Assembly: GCA_032622095.1 (NCBI GenBank)
Contig: CP136069.1
Span: forward strand, 204,150,690-204,214,689
Reading direction: 5' to 3'
Length of the DNA stretch: 64,000 nucleotides
Origin: Siphonodentalium dalli
Lineage: Eukaryota; Mollusca; Scaphopoda; Gadilida; Siphonodentaliidae
The translations under genes and the position numbers were made by a program. Shown here piece after piece: positions 46,401 to 60,307 of the stretch. The notes under the pieces were generated by a model. The model was not told where the DNA came from. It saw only the letters and a program-made list of their open reading frames with translations, and ran no database searches. The first letter of the stretch is position 1. Each line of letters opens with the position of its first letter.

Positions 46401-49400
46401 GGACACACCCGATATTAGGGAGCTTTCACAACACTACCCTTCATACACGATGGATTTTATAACGTGCTTCCACAATACGGACACCCGATATTAGGGAGCT
46501 TTCACAACACTACCCTTCATCCACGATGGATTTTATAACGTGCGTCCACAATACGGACACACCCGATATTAGGGAGCTTTCACAACACTACCCTTCATCC
46601 ACGATGGATTTTATAACGTGCTTCCACAATACGGACACCCGATATTAGGGAGCTTTCACAACACTACCCTTCATCCACGATGGATTTTATAACGTGCTTC
46701 CACAATAGGACACCCGATATTAGGGAGCTTTCACAACACTACCCTTCATACACGATGGATTTTATAACATGCTTCTACAATACGGACACCCGATATTAGG
46801 GAGCTTTCACAACACTACCCTTCATCCACGATGGATTTTATAACGTGCTTCCACAATACGGACACCCGATATTAGGGAGCTTTCACAACACTACCCTTCA
46901 TACACGATGTATTTTATAACGTGCTTCCACAATACGGACACCCGATATTAGGGAGCTTTCACAACACTACCCTTCATCCACGATAGATTTTATAAAGTTC
47001 TTCCACAATAGTACACACCGATATTAGGGAGCTTTCACAACACTACCCTTCATCCACGATGGATTTTATAACGTGCTTCCACAATACGGACACCCGATAT
47101 TAGGGAGCTTTCACAACACTACCCTTCATACACAATGGATTTTATAACGTGCTTCCACAACACGGACACACCCGATATTAGGGAGCTTTCACAACACTAC
47201 CCTTCATACACGATGGATTTTATAAAGTGCTTCCACAATACGGACACACCCGATATTAGGGAGCTTTCACAACACTACCCTTCATACACGATGGATTTTA
47301 TAACGTGCTTCCACAATAGGACACACCCGATATTAGGGAGCTTTCGCAACACTACCCTTCATACACAATGGATTTTATAACGTGCTTCCACAACACGGAC
47401 ACACCCGATATTAGGGAGCTTTCACAACACTACCCTTCATACACAATGGATTTTATAACGTGCTTCCACAACACGGACACACCCGATATTAGGGAGCTTT
47501 CACAACACTACCCTTCATACACGATGGATTTTATAAAGTGCTTCCACAATACGGACACACCCGATATTAGGGAGCTTTCGCAACAATACCCTTCATCCAC
47601 GATGGATTTTATAACGTGCTTCCACAATAGGACACCCGATATTAGGGAGCTTTCACAACACTACCCTTCATACACGATGTATTTTATAACGTGCATCCAC
47701 AACACGGACACCCGATATTAGGGAGCTTTCACAACACTACCCTTCATACATGATGGATTTTATAACGTGCGTCCACGATACGGACACACCCGATATTAGG
47801 GAGCTTTCACAACACTACCCTTCATACATGATGGATTTTATAACGTGCGTCCACGATACGGACACACCCGATATTAGGGAGCTTTCACAACACTACCCTT
47901 CATCCACGATGGATTTTATAACGTGCTTCCACAATACGGACGCCCGATATTAGGGAGCTTTCACAACACTACCCTTCATACACGATGTATTTTATAACGT
48001 GCTTCCACAATACGGACGCCCGATATTAGGGAGCTTTCACAACACTACCCTTCATACACGATGTATTTTATAACGTGCTTCCACAACTCGGACACCCGAT
48101 ATTAGGGAGCTTTCACAACACTACCCTTCATACATGATGGATTTTATAACGTGCGTCCACGATACGGACACACCCGATATTAGGGAGCTTTCACAACACT
48201 ACCCTTCATACACGATGTATTTTATAACGTGCTTCCACAACACGGACACCCGATATTAGGGAGCTTTCACAACACTACCCTTCATACATGATGGATTTTA
48301 TAACGTGCGTCCACGATACGGACACACCCGATATTAGGGAGCTTTCACAACACTACCCTTCATACATGATGGATTTTATAACGTGCGTCCACGATACGGA
48401 CACACCCGATATTAGGGAGCTTTCACAACACTACCCTTCATACATGATGGATTTTATAACGTGCGTCCACGATACGGACACACCCGATATTAGGGAGCTT
48501 TCACAACACTACCCTTCATCCACGATGGATTTTATAACGTGCTTCCACAAAACGGACGCCCGATATTAGGGAGCTTTCACAACACTACCCTTCATACACG
48601 ATGGATTTTATAACGTGCGTCCACAATACGGACGCCCGATATTAGGGAGCTTTCACAACACTACCCTTCATACACGATGGATTTTATAACGTGCTTCCAC
48701 AATACGGACATCCGATATTAGGGAGCTTTCACAACACTACCCTTCATACACGATGGATTTTATAACGTGCTTCCACAATAGGACACCCGATATTAGGGAG
48801 CTTTCGCAACACTACCCTTCATACACGATGGATTTTATAAAGTGCTTCCACAATACGGACACACCCGATATTAGGGAGCTTTCACAACACCACCCTTCAT
48901 ACATGATGGATTTTATAACGTGCTTCCACAATACGGACACCCGATATTAGGGAGCTTTCACAACACTACCCTTCATACACGATGGATTTTATAAAGTGCT
49001 TCCACAATACGGACACACCCGATATTAGGGAGCTTTCACAACACCACCCTTCATACATGATGGATTTTATAACGTGCTTCCACAATACGGACACCCGATA
49101 TTAGGGAGCTTTCACAACACTACCCTTCATACACGATGGATTTTATAACGTGCTTCCACAATACGGACACCCGATATTAGGGAGCTTTCACAACACTACC
49201 CTTCATACACGATGGATTTTATAAAGTGCTTCCACAATACGGACACACCCGATATTAGGGAGCTTTCACAACACCACCCTTCATACATGATGGATTTTAT
49301 AACGTGCTTCCACAATACGGACACCCGATATTAGGGAGCTTTCACAACACTACCCTTCATACACGATGGATTTTATAACGTGCTTCCACAATACGGACAC

Positions 49401-52400
49401 CCGATATTAGGGAGCTTTCACAACACTACCCTTCATACACGATGGATTTTATAAAGTGTTTCCACAATACGGACACACCCGATATTAGGGAGCTTTCGCA
49501 ACACTACCCTTCATACACGATGGATTTTATAACGTGCTTCCACAATAGGACACACCCGATATTAGGGAGCTTTCACAACACTACCCTTCATACACGATGG
49601 ATTTTATAACGTGCTTCCAAAATACGGACACCCGATATTGGGGAGCTTTCACAACACTACCCTTCATACACGATGGATTTTATAACGTGCTTCCACAATA
49701 CGGACACCCGATATTAGGGAGCTTTCACAACACTACCCTTCATACACGATGGATTTTATAACGTGCTTCCAAAATACGGACACCCGATATTAGGGAGCTT
49801 TCGCAACACTACCCTTCATCCACGATGGATTTTATAACGTGCTTCCACAATAGGACACCCGATATTAGGGAGCTTTCGCAACACTACCCTTCATACACGA
49901 TGGATTTTATAACGTGCTTCCACAATACGGACACCCGATATTAGGGAGCTTTAACAACACTACCCTTCATACACGATGGATTTTATAACGTGATTCCACA
50001 ATAGGACACCCGATATTGGGGAGCTTTCACAACACTACCCTTCATACACGATGGATTTTATAACGTGCTTCCACAATAGGACACACCCGATATTAGGGAG
50101 CTTTCACAACACTACCCTTCATACACGATGGATTTTATAACGTGCTTCCAAAATACGGACACCCGATATTGGGGAGCTTTCACAACACTACCCTTCATCC
50201 ACGATGGATTTTATAACGTGCTTCCACAATAGGACACACCCGATATTAGGGAGCTTTCACAACACTACCCTTCATACACGATGGATTTTATAACGTGCTT
50301 CCAAAATACGGACACCCGATATTGGGGAGCTTTCACAACACTACACTTCATACACGATGGATTTTATAACGTGCTTCCACAATACGGACACACCCGATAT
50401 TAGGGAGCTTTCACAACACTACCCTTCATACACGATGGATTTTATAACGTGCTTCCACAATAGGACACACCCGATATTAGGGAGCTTTCACAACACTACC
50501 CTTCATACACGATGGATTTTATAACATGCTTCCACAATACGGACACCCGATATTAGGGAGCTTTCACAACACTACCCTTCATACACGATGTATTTTATAA
50601 CGTGCTTCCACAATACGGACACCCGATATTAGGGAGCTTTCACAACACTATACCCTTCATACACGAAGGATTTTATAACGTGCTTCCACAATACGGACAC
50701 ACCCGATATTAGGGAGCTTTCACAACACTACCCTTCATCCACGATGGATTTTATAACGTGCTTCCACAATACGGACACACCCGATATTAGGGAGCTTTCA
50801 CAACACTACCCTTCATACACGATGTATTTTATAAAGTGCTTCCACAACACGGACACACCCGATATTAGGGAGCTTTCACAACACTACCCTTCATACACGA
50901 TGGATTTTATAACGTGCTTCCACAATACGGACACTCGATATTAGGGAGCTTTCACAACACTACCCTTCATACACGATGGATTTTATAACGTGCTTCCACA
51001 ATACGGACACCCGATATTAGGGAGCTTTCACAACACTATACCCTTCATACACGAAGGATTTTATAACGTGCTTCCACAATACGGACACACCCGATATTAG
51101 GGAGCTTTCACAACACTACCCTTCATACACGATGGATTTTATAACGTGCGTCCACGATACGGACACACCCGATATTAGGGAGCTTTCACAACACTACCCT
51201 TCATACACGATGGATTTTATAACGTGCTTCCACAATACGGACACCCGATATTAGGGAGCTTTCACAACACTACCCTCCATACACGATGGATTTTATAACG
51301 TGCTTCCACAATACGGACACCCGATATTAGGGGGCTTTCACAACACTACCCTTCATACACGATGGATTTTATAACGTGCGTCCACAATACCGACGCCCGA
51401 TATTAGGGAGCTTTCACAACACTACCCTTCATACACGATGGATTTTATAACGTGCTTCCACAATACGGACGCCCGATATTAGGGGGCTTTCACAACACTA
51501 CCCTTCATACACGATCGATTTTATAACGTGCGTCCACAACACGGACACCCGATATTAGGGAGCTTTCACAACACTACCCTTCATACACGATTGATTTTAT
51601 AACGTGCTTCCACAATACGGACACCCGATATTAGGGAGCTTTCACAACACTACCCTTCATCCAAGATGGATTTTATAACGTGCTTCCACAATAGGACACC
51701 CGATATTAGGGTGCTTTCACAACACTACCCTTCATACACGATGGATTTTATAACGTGCTTCCACAATAGGACACCCGATATTAGGGAGCTTTCACAACAC
51801 TACCCTTCATACACGATAGATTTTATAAAGTGCGTCCACAATACGCGGACACACCCGATATTATGGAGCTTTAGCAAAACTACCCTTCATCCACGATGGA
51901 TTTTATAACGTGCTTCCACAACACGGACACCCGATATTATGGAGCTTTCACAACACTACCCTTCATCCACGATGGATTTTATAACGTGCTTCCACAATAC
52001 GGACACACCGATATTAGGGAGCTTTCACAACACTACCCTTCATACACGATGGATTTTATAACGTGCTTCCACAATACGGACACCCGATATTAGGGAGCTT
52101 TCACAACACTACCCTTCATACACGATGGATTTTATAACGTGCTTCCACAATACGGACACACCGATATTAGGGAGCTTTCACAACACTACCCTTCATACAC
52201 GATGGATTTTATAACGTGCTTCCACAATACGGACACCCGATATTAGGGAGCTTTCACAACACTACCCTTCATACACGATGGATGTTATATAACGTGCTTC
52301 CACAATAGGACAACCGATATTAGGGAGCTTTCACAACACTACCCTTCATACACGATGGATTTTATAACGTGCTTCCACAATACGGACACCCGATATTAGG

Positions 52401-52888
52401 GAGCTTTCACAACACTACCCTTCATACACGATGGATGTTATATAACGTGCTTCCACAATAGGACAACCGATATTAGGGAGCTTTCACAACACTACCCTTC
52501 ATACACGATGGATTTTATAACGTGCTTCCACAACACGGACACACCCGATATTAGGGAGCTTTCACAACACTACCCTTCATCCACGATGGATTTTATAAAG
52601 TGCTTCCACAATAGGACACCCGATATTAGGGAGCTTTCACAACACTACCCTTCATACACGATGGATTTTATAAAGTGCTTCCTCAACACGGACACCCGAT
52701 ATTAGGGAGCTTTCACAACACTACCCTTCATACACGATGGATTTTATAACGTGCGTCCACGATACGGACACACCCGATATTAGGGAGCTTTCACAACACT
52801 ACCCTTCATCGACGATGGATTTTATAACGTGCTTCCACAATACGGACACCCGATATTAGGGAGCTTTCACAACACTACCCTTCATACA
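34449..52888. repeat. 76/78-bp satellite array, about 240 copies
   Basis: The monomer reads 'ttcatacacgatggatttta' then 'taacgtgcttccacaatacg' then 'gacacccgatattagggagc' then 'tttcacaacactaccc'. 'gacacaccc' in place of 'gacaccc' gives 78 bp, and 'aataggacaccc' gives 74 bp. Runs of 78-bp monomers stay open in one frame (26-residue unit starting MDFITCFHNTDTPD), giving frames up to 175 codons that are not called genes. The array is broken at 39079-39339 by a copy of its left flank. Confidence 0.95.
39079..39339. repeat. Inserted copy of the satellite's left flank
   Basis: Nearly identical to 34198-34458. At its left junction satellite 'gatattatgc' passes into flank 'atgcttattagctg'; the shared ATGC also exists in the satellite variant at 35046-35052. 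Confidence 0.9.
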
Positions 52889-53201
52889 TCGCTAGCTGAT
52901 CTCAGTAGACATATGCTCACACTATATGGTAGACTGCAGTCCCTTCGCTAGCTGATCTCAGTAGACATATGCTCACACTATTTGGTAGACTGTAGTCCAT
53001 TCGATAGCTGATCTGAGTAGACATATGCTCACACTATATGGTAGACTGCAGTCCATGTTAGCTGATCTCAGTAGACATAATATGCTCACACTATATGATA
53101 GAGTTCAGTCGCTTCGCTACGCTGGTCTGAGTGGACTATATGACAAGAGTCCAGACCATCGCTATAGTCTGATCTGAGTGGACATATATATGGCCACACT
53201 A

Positions 53202-53728
53202 TCTACTATAATATTTGGGACTTCTGTCTGTTTGTTTGTTTGTTTGTTAGCAATGGCCGGGAAAACTGCCGGACGGATTTCGACGAAATTTGATACTTAG
53301 GGTCACTTTTGTCCGGGGAGTGTTTTGGGCAGGTCAAATCGTGATCCCAACCTGACCTTGACCTTCAAAATGGTCAATTCAAGGTCAAATCGCGCCTTTC
53401 GACGTGATTTCGACGAAATTTGATACCTAGGGGTACTTTTGTCCGGGGAGTGTTTCGGACGGGTCAACTCGTGACCCGACCTGACCGTGACCTTCAAAAT
53501 GGTCAATTCAAGGTCAAATCGCGCCTATCATCGGGATTTTGACGAAATTTGATACCTAGGATACTTTTGTCCGGGAAGTGTTTTGGACGGGTCAAATCGT
53601 GACCCCGACCTGACATTGACCTTCAAAATGGTCAATTCAAGGTCAAATTGCATCTTTCGACGGAGGTTTTCAAGCCCGGATGAAAGCAGAGGGGAAACAG
53701 CCCGGACGAAGTCGGGTCACCCTGCTAG
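53202..53728 (+). mobile_element. Helitron-like non-autonomous element inside the 57-bp satellite
   Basis: It starts TCTACTATAATATTTGGG and ends 'cccggacgaagtcggg' (a short hairpin) followed by TCACCCTGCTAG. It lies between A and T without target duplication, as Helitrons do. Joining the flanks ('ccacacta' and 'tatgatatagttcag') gives a normal satellite monomer. Inside are about 2.8 copies of a 130-bp repeat starting 'gacgaaatttgatacctagg'. There is no helicase. Confidence 0.85.
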
Positions 53729-53947
53729 TATGATATAGTTCAGTTCCCTCGCTACGCTGGTCTGAGTGGACCCATGGCCACAATATTATGATAGTGTTCA
53801 GTCCCCTAGCTACGCCGGTCTGAGTGGACCTATGGTGGCTATATGATAGAGTTAAGTCCCTTCGCTACGTTGGTCTGAGTGGACCTATGGTCACAATATA
53901 AGATAGAGTTCAGTCCCCTCGCTACGCTGGTCTGAGCAGACATACAT

Positions 53948-53992
53948 TCTCAACGACTCGGTCATTTCCGCTTCGCTGAGGAAATAACCTAA
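53948..53992. other. Short foreign segment within a 57-bp monomer
   Basis: About 45 bases with 'gactcggtcatttccgcttc' and 'gctgaggaaataacc' interrupt an otherwise normal monomer between 'gcagacat' and 'atatggtcac'. TTTCC/GGAAA form small inverted arms. Origin unknown. Confidence 0.5.
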
Positions 53993-56900
53993 ATATGGTC
54001 ACACTATATGATAGAGTTCAGTCCCCTCGCTATGCCGGACTGAGTGAACATATGGTCACACTATATGATAGAGTCCATTCGCTCCACTGGTCTGAGTGAA
54101 CATATGGTCACACTATATGATAGATTCCATTCGCTACGCTCGTCTGAGTGGACCTATGGTCACACTATATGATAGAGTTCGGTCCATTCGCAACGCTGGT
54201 CTGAGTGAACATATGATATGGTCACACTATATGATAGAGTTCAGTCCCCTCGCTACGCTGGTCTGATTGAACATATGGTCACACTATATTATAGAGTTCA
54301 GTTCCCTCGCTATGCCGGACTGAATAGACATATGGTCACACTATATGATAGAGTTCAGTTTCTTCGCTACGTGAACATATGGTCACACTATATTATAGAG
54401 TTCAGTCCCCTCGCTCGCTGGTCTGAGTGGACATATGGTCACATTATATGATAGAGTTCAGTCCCCTCGCTCGCTTGTCTGAATGGACTTATGGTCGCAC
54501 TATATGATAGATTTAAGTTCTCCTCGCTATACGCTGGTCTGAATGGCCATGTTGTCACACTATATTACAGAGTTCAGTACCCAAGCTACGCTGGTCTGAG
54601 TGGACCTATAGTCACAATATATGATAGAGTTCGGTCCCCTCGCTACGCTGGTCTGAATGGACATATTGTCACATTATATGGTAGAGTACAGTCCCCGCGC
54701 TCGCTGGTCTGAGTGGACAAATGGTCACACTATATGATAGAGTTCAGTCCCCTCGCTAGCTTGTCTGAGTGGACATGTGGTCACACTATATGATAGAGTT
54801 CAGTCCCCTCGCTCGCTTGTCTGAGTGGACATGTGGTCACACTGTATGGTAGAGTTCAGTCCCCTCGCTACACTGGTCTGAATGGATATATGGTCGCGCT
54901 CTTTGACATAGTTCAGCCCCCTCGCTACGCTGATCTGAGTGGACATATGGCCACAATATAATATAGAGTTCAGTCCCCTCGCTATACACTGGTCTGAATG
55001 GATATATGGTCGCGCTCTTTGGCAGTTCAGCCCCCTCGATACGCTGGTCTGAGTGGACCTATGGTCACAATATATGATAGAGTTCGGTCCCCTCACTACA
55101 CTGGTCTGAGTGGAGCTATGATCACATTTTATGATAGAGTTCAGTCCCCTCACTACGCCGGTCTGAGTGGATCTAAGGTTACACTATATGGTAGAGTTCA
55201 GTACCCTCGCTACGCTGGTCTGAGTGGATCTATGCTCACACTATATGGTAGAGTTCAGTCCACTCGCTACGCTGGTCTGAGTGGACATATGGTCGCACTA
55301 TATGATAGAGTTCAGTCCCCTCACTACACTGGTCTGAGTGGACCTATGCTCACACTATATGATAGAGTTAAGTCCCCTCGCTACGCTGGTCTGAGTAGAC
55401 ATATGGTCACACTATTTGAAAGAGTTCTGTTCCCTCGATACGCTGGTCTGAGTGGACATATGCTCACACTATATAATAAAGTTAAATCCCTCGCTACGCT
55501 GGTCTGAGAGGACATGTGGCCACATTATATGATATAATTAAGTCCCCTTGCTACGCTGGTCTGAGTGGACATATGCTCACACTATATGGTAGAGTTTGAT
55601 AGAGTTCAGTCCCCTCGCTCGCTGGTCTGAGTGGACCTATTGTCACAATATATGATAGCGTTAAGTCCCCTCGCTACGCTGGTCTGAGTGGAGCTATGGT
55701 CACATTATATGACATAGTTCTGTCCCATCGCTACGCTGGTCTGAGTGGATCTATGGTCACACTATATGATAGAGTTCAGTACCCTCGCTACGCTGGTCTG
55801 AGTGGACATATGCTCACACTATATGGTAGAGTTAAGTCCCCTCGCTACGCTGGTCTGAGTGGATCTATGTTCACTCTATATGATAGAGTTCAGTCCCCTC
55901 GCTACGCTGGTCTGAGTGGATCTATGGTCACACTATATGATAGAGTTCAGTCCCCTCGCTACGCTGGTCTGAGTGGATCTATGGTCACTCTATATGATAT
56001 AGTTCAGTCCCCTCACTACGCTGGTCTGAGTGGATCGATGGTCGCACTATATAATAGAGTTCAGTCCCCTCGTTACGCTGGTCTGAGTGGATCTATGTTC
56101 ACACTATATGATAGAGTTAAGTCCCCTCGCTACGCTGGTCTGAGTGGATCTATTGTCACTCTATATGATAGAGTTCAGTCCCCTCGCTACGCTGGTCTGA
56201 GTGGATCTATGGTCGCAATATATGGTAGAGTTCAGTCCCCTCACTACGCTGGTCTGAGTGGATCTATGGTCGCACTATATAATAGAGTTCAGTCCACTCG
56301 CTACGCTGGTCTGAGTGGATCTATGCTCAAACTACATGATATAGTTCAGTCCCCTCGTTACGCTGGTCTGAGTGGATCTATGGTCACTCTATAGGATAGA
56401 GTTCAGTCCCATCGCTACGCTGGTCTGAGTGGATCTATGGTCACTCTATATGATAGAGTTCATTCCCCTCGCTACGCTGGTCTGAGTGGATCTATGGTCG
56501 CACTATATGATAGAGTTCAGTCCCCTCGCTACGCTGGTCTGAGTGGATCTATGGTCGCACTATATAATAGAGTTCAGTCCCCTCGCTACGCTGGTCTCAG
56601 TGGATCTATGGTCACACTATATAATAGAGTTCAGTCCCCTCGCTACTCTGGTCTGAGTGGATCTATGGTCAAACTATATGATAGAGTTCAGTCCCCTCGC
56701 TACGATGGTATGAGTGGATCTATTGTCGCACTATATGATAGAGTTCAGTACCCTCGCTACGCTGGTCTGAGTGGATCTATGGTCGCACTATATGATAGAG
56801 TTCAGTCCACTCATTACGCTGGTCTGAGTGGATCAATGGTCACTCTATATGATAGAGTTCAGTCCCCTCGCTACGCTGGTCTGAGTGGATCTGTGGCCAC

Positions 56901-59583
56901 GCTATATGGTAGAGTTAAGTCCCCTCACTACGCTGGTCTGAGTGGATCTATGGTCACATAATATGACAGAGTTCAGTCCCTCGCTCGCTGGTCTGAGTGG
57001 ATCTATGGTCGCACTATATGATAGAGTTCAGTCCCCTCGCTACGCTGGTCTGAGTGGATCTATGGTCGCACTATATAATAGAGTTCAGTCCCCTCGCTAC
57101 GCTGGTCTCAGTGGATCTATGGTCACACTATATAATAGAGTTCAGTCCCCTCGCTACTCTGGCCTGAGTGGATCTATGGTCAAACTATATGATAGAGTTC
57201 AGTCCCCTCGCTACGATGGTATGAGTGGATCTATTGTCGCACTATATGATAGAGTTCAGTACCCTCGCTACGCTGGTCTGAGTGGATCTATGGTCGCACT
57301 ATATGATAGAGTTCAGTCCCCTCGCTACGCTGGTCTGGGTGGACATATTCTCACATTATATGCTAGAGTTAAGTCCCCTCACTACGCTGGTCTGAGTGGA
57401 CCTCTTGTCACAATATATGATAGAGTTAAGTCCCATCGCTACGCTGGTCTGAGTGGATCTATGGTCACACTATATGATAGAGTTCAGTCCCCTCGCTACG
57501 CTGGTCTGAGTGGGCATATGCTCACATTATATGCTAGAGTTAAGTCCCATCACTGCGCTGGTCTGATTGGATCTAAGATCGCGCTATATGATAGAGTTCA
57601 GTCCCCTCGCTACGCTGGTCTGATTGGATCTATGGTCGCACTATATGGTAGAGTTCAGTCCCCTCACTACGCTGGTCTGAGTGGATCTATGGTCACAATA
57701 TATGGTAGAGTTCAGTCCCCTCGCTACGCTGGTCTGAGTGGATCTATGGTCGCACTATATGGTAGAGTTCAGTCCCATCGCTACGCTGGTCTTATTGGAT
57801 CTAAGGTCGCGCTATATGATATAGTTCAGTCCCCTCGCTACGCTGGTCTGAGTGGATCTATGGTCACACTATATGGTAGGGTTCAGTACCCTCGCTACGC
57901 TGGTCTGAGTGGATCTATGGTCGCACTATATGGTATAGTTCAGTCCCCTCGCTACACTGGTCTGATTGGATCTAAGGTCGCGCTATATGATATAGTGGCA
58001 TAATAGTGCAGTCCCCTCGCTACGCTGGTCTGAGTGGATCTATGGTCACACTATATGGTAGTGTTCAGTCCCCTCGCTACGCTGGTCTGAGTGGACCTAT
58101 GGTCACACTATATGATAGAGTTCAGTACCCTCACTCGTTGGTCTGGGTGGATCTATGGTCACACTATATAATAGAGTTCAGTATACCCTCACTACGCTGG
58201 TCTGCGTGGATCTATGGTCACACTATATGGTAGAGTGAAGTGCCCTCACTACGTCGGTCTGAGTGGATCTATGGTCGCACTATATGATAGACTTCAGTCC
58301 CCTCGCTACGCTGATCTGAGTGGATCTATGGTCACACTATATGATAGAGTTCAGTCCCCTCGCTACGCTGGTCTGAGTGGATCTATGGTCGCACTATATG
58401 GTAGAGTTCAGTACCCTCACTACGCCGGTCTGAGTGGATCTATGGTCACACTATATGATAGAGTTCAGTCCCCTCACAACTCTGGTCTGAGTGGATCTAT
58501 GGTCGCATTATATGATTGAGTTAAGTCCCCTCTCTACGCTGGTCTGAGTGGATCTATGGTCACACTATATGTTAGAGTTCAGTCCCCTCACTACGCTGGT
58601 CTGGGTGGATCTATGTCCACACTATATGGTAGAGTTCAGTTCCCCCAATACGCTGGTCTGAGTGGATCTATGGTAACACTATATGATAGAGTTCAGTCCT
58701 CTCGCTAAGCTGGTCTGAGTGGATCTATGGTCGCACTATATGATAGAGATCAGTCCCATCGCTACGCTGGTTTGAGTGGATCTATGGTGGCACTATATGG
58801 TAGAGTTCAGTCCCCTTGCTATGCTGGTCTGAGTGGATCTATGGTAGTACTATATGGTAGAGTTCAGTCCCCCTCGTTAGGCTGGTCTGAGAGGATCTAT
58901 GGTCGCACTATATGATAGAGTTCAGTTCCCTCGCTACGCTGGTCTGAGTGGATCTATGGTCACACTATATGATATAGTTCAATCACTTCGCTACGCAGGT
59001 TTGAGTGGATCTATGGTCACACTATATGATAGAGTTCAGTACCCTCGCTACACTGGTCTGGACCAGGTTGGGTCTGAGTTGTCTTATGATCACGCCCACA
59101 ACGCTGGTCTGAGTAGACCTATCTATATATGGTCACACTATATGATATAGAGTTTAGTTCCCCGCGCTACATGCGTTGATCTGAATATATACATATAGTC
59201 ACATTATATGGAGAATTGCATCAAATACTCAGTCGAAACAGAAGAAAAAAAATCAGAGACAGTTTGATTTTAATTCTTTGAATTTGAAATCCACCCTCGT
59301 GCTATACTGTAAAAAAGATCCGCGTAAACCCGTAAACACAAAAGCGAAGTTTTAGTAAAGCGTGCATGCAGACCTATATACACACACACATACAGGTGAC
59401 CACATTTGTTCTGCAGAGCGGTTTACATAGTTGAATTAGGTTGAATCATGCGCAATCTGTTTTTTGTTTTGTTGCGAATCTCGTAACCTTGAACATATTG
59501 ATTGATGGTTTGATCATGTGCTATTTTCTCTCGTTGAGTCATCAGGCCATAGAATTGAGTGAAGTGTGTTATTGCTAGTTACA

Positions 59584-59823
59584 ATGGCGTCACCTTCGGG
59601 GGATTATCGGGTTGATGGGTGGCCGGAATCCCTAATCGATTGCTTGTTCTCTTGTACCACTGAATGTAATGGGAAATCGATGAGCGGGGTTCATTATGAC
59701 ATCGAGAGTTACCGGAACTTGTGCCAGGCGTGCTCCTTTCAATGGGAGCGAACAATAGTTTGCAACAGAGTCTTTGTTGGTGTGTTCGATTTGTTTGATA
59801 CAGTGACATCATCCGTGAGATAG
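59584..59823 (+). CDS. Hypothetical small open reading frame, 79 codons
   Basis: The ATG at 59584 has a good context (ACAATGG) and the frame ends at TAG 59821. It encodes a protein starting MASPSGDYRVDGWPES with six cysteines (CLFSCTTEC, CQAC, VCN). I do not recognise a family. It could be a first exon, a small protein or chance. Composition is somewhat more GC-rich than its surroundings. No neighbouring exon was found. Confidence 0.2.
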   Translation: MASPSGDYRVDGWPESLIDCLFSCTTECNGKSMSGVHYDIESYRNLCQACSFQWERTIVCNRVFVGVFDLFDTVTSSVR

Positions 59824-60305
59824 TTTGCGGTCTCATTGCCATGATAGCCGCTGTTATATTAGCAACGTCATGTCGAGTCTATATAACTTGTGAAGCTGTA
59901 TAATTTTTTTTATCGGCTATCGATTCAAGCATGAGTTTAGTGTACATGCCTGTCATTTGCAGAATGAGGTCCCCAGAGGGTTAATTTAGTACTAGATTAA
60001 TCCACCACAACGCATAGCACGCCACAGTTTGTTGCATGAAGTGCGATGTGTGACATAGTCAATTCTAAACCTGGCTATATCACTGTGAAAATGATGCCGT
60101 GAATTTCACGGCAAAAATTGCTGTGAGTTTCCACAAAAGAACCGTGATATTAATGGCAAATTCAGGGAAGCCGGAGAAGGGGGGCATTCGGCGGCAATTT
60201 TGCACCCCTCCCCTTGCCATGACCCAGGGGAGTCTATGGAACGCAAGCAAATCAACATCCATTTCTTAAATATCTCACCTGGAATGACAGAAATAAAGAA
60301 ACAAA
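59824..60305. other. No gene recognised; short copy of the 'cagaatgagg' repeat
   Basis: 'gcagaatgaggtccccagag' at 59959-59980 is the left arm of the family seen near 7.3 and 24.1 kb; the right arm is missing. Confidence 0.45.
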
Positions 60306-60307
60306 CA

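Larger units (their letters stand above)
52889..59200. repeat. 57-bp satellite array, about 100 copies
   Basis: The monomer reads 'ctgagtggatctatggtcac' then 'actatatgatagagttcagt' then 'cccctcgctacgctggt'. It starts directly where the 76/78-bp satellite stops. Because 57 is divisible by three, plus-strand frames stay open for long distances (353 codons at 56942-58003; unit MVTLYDRVQSPRYAGLSGS). Monomers differ mostly at positions that change the amino acid, there is no start signal or flanking exon, and both edges decay, so this is satellite DNA. Edge copies (52889-53100 and after 59050) are the most diverged. Confidence 0.9.

Noticed and set aside
34535-52705. Many plus-strand frames of 60-175 codons with a MDFITCFHNTDTPD-type unit
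   Set aside because: They arise from 78-bp monomers (26 codons) and break wherever a 76- or 74-bp monomer occurs. No exon structure or promoter; treated as satellite.
56942-58003. 353-codon frame with 19-residue repeats
   Set aside because: Monomer length 57 keeps the frame open by arithmetic. Differences among monomers mostly change the amino acid, and it starts and stops arbitrarily within the array.
34449-59200. Possible CRISPR array
   Set aside because: The repeats are head-to-tail without unique spacers, the context is eukaryotic and there are no cas genes.
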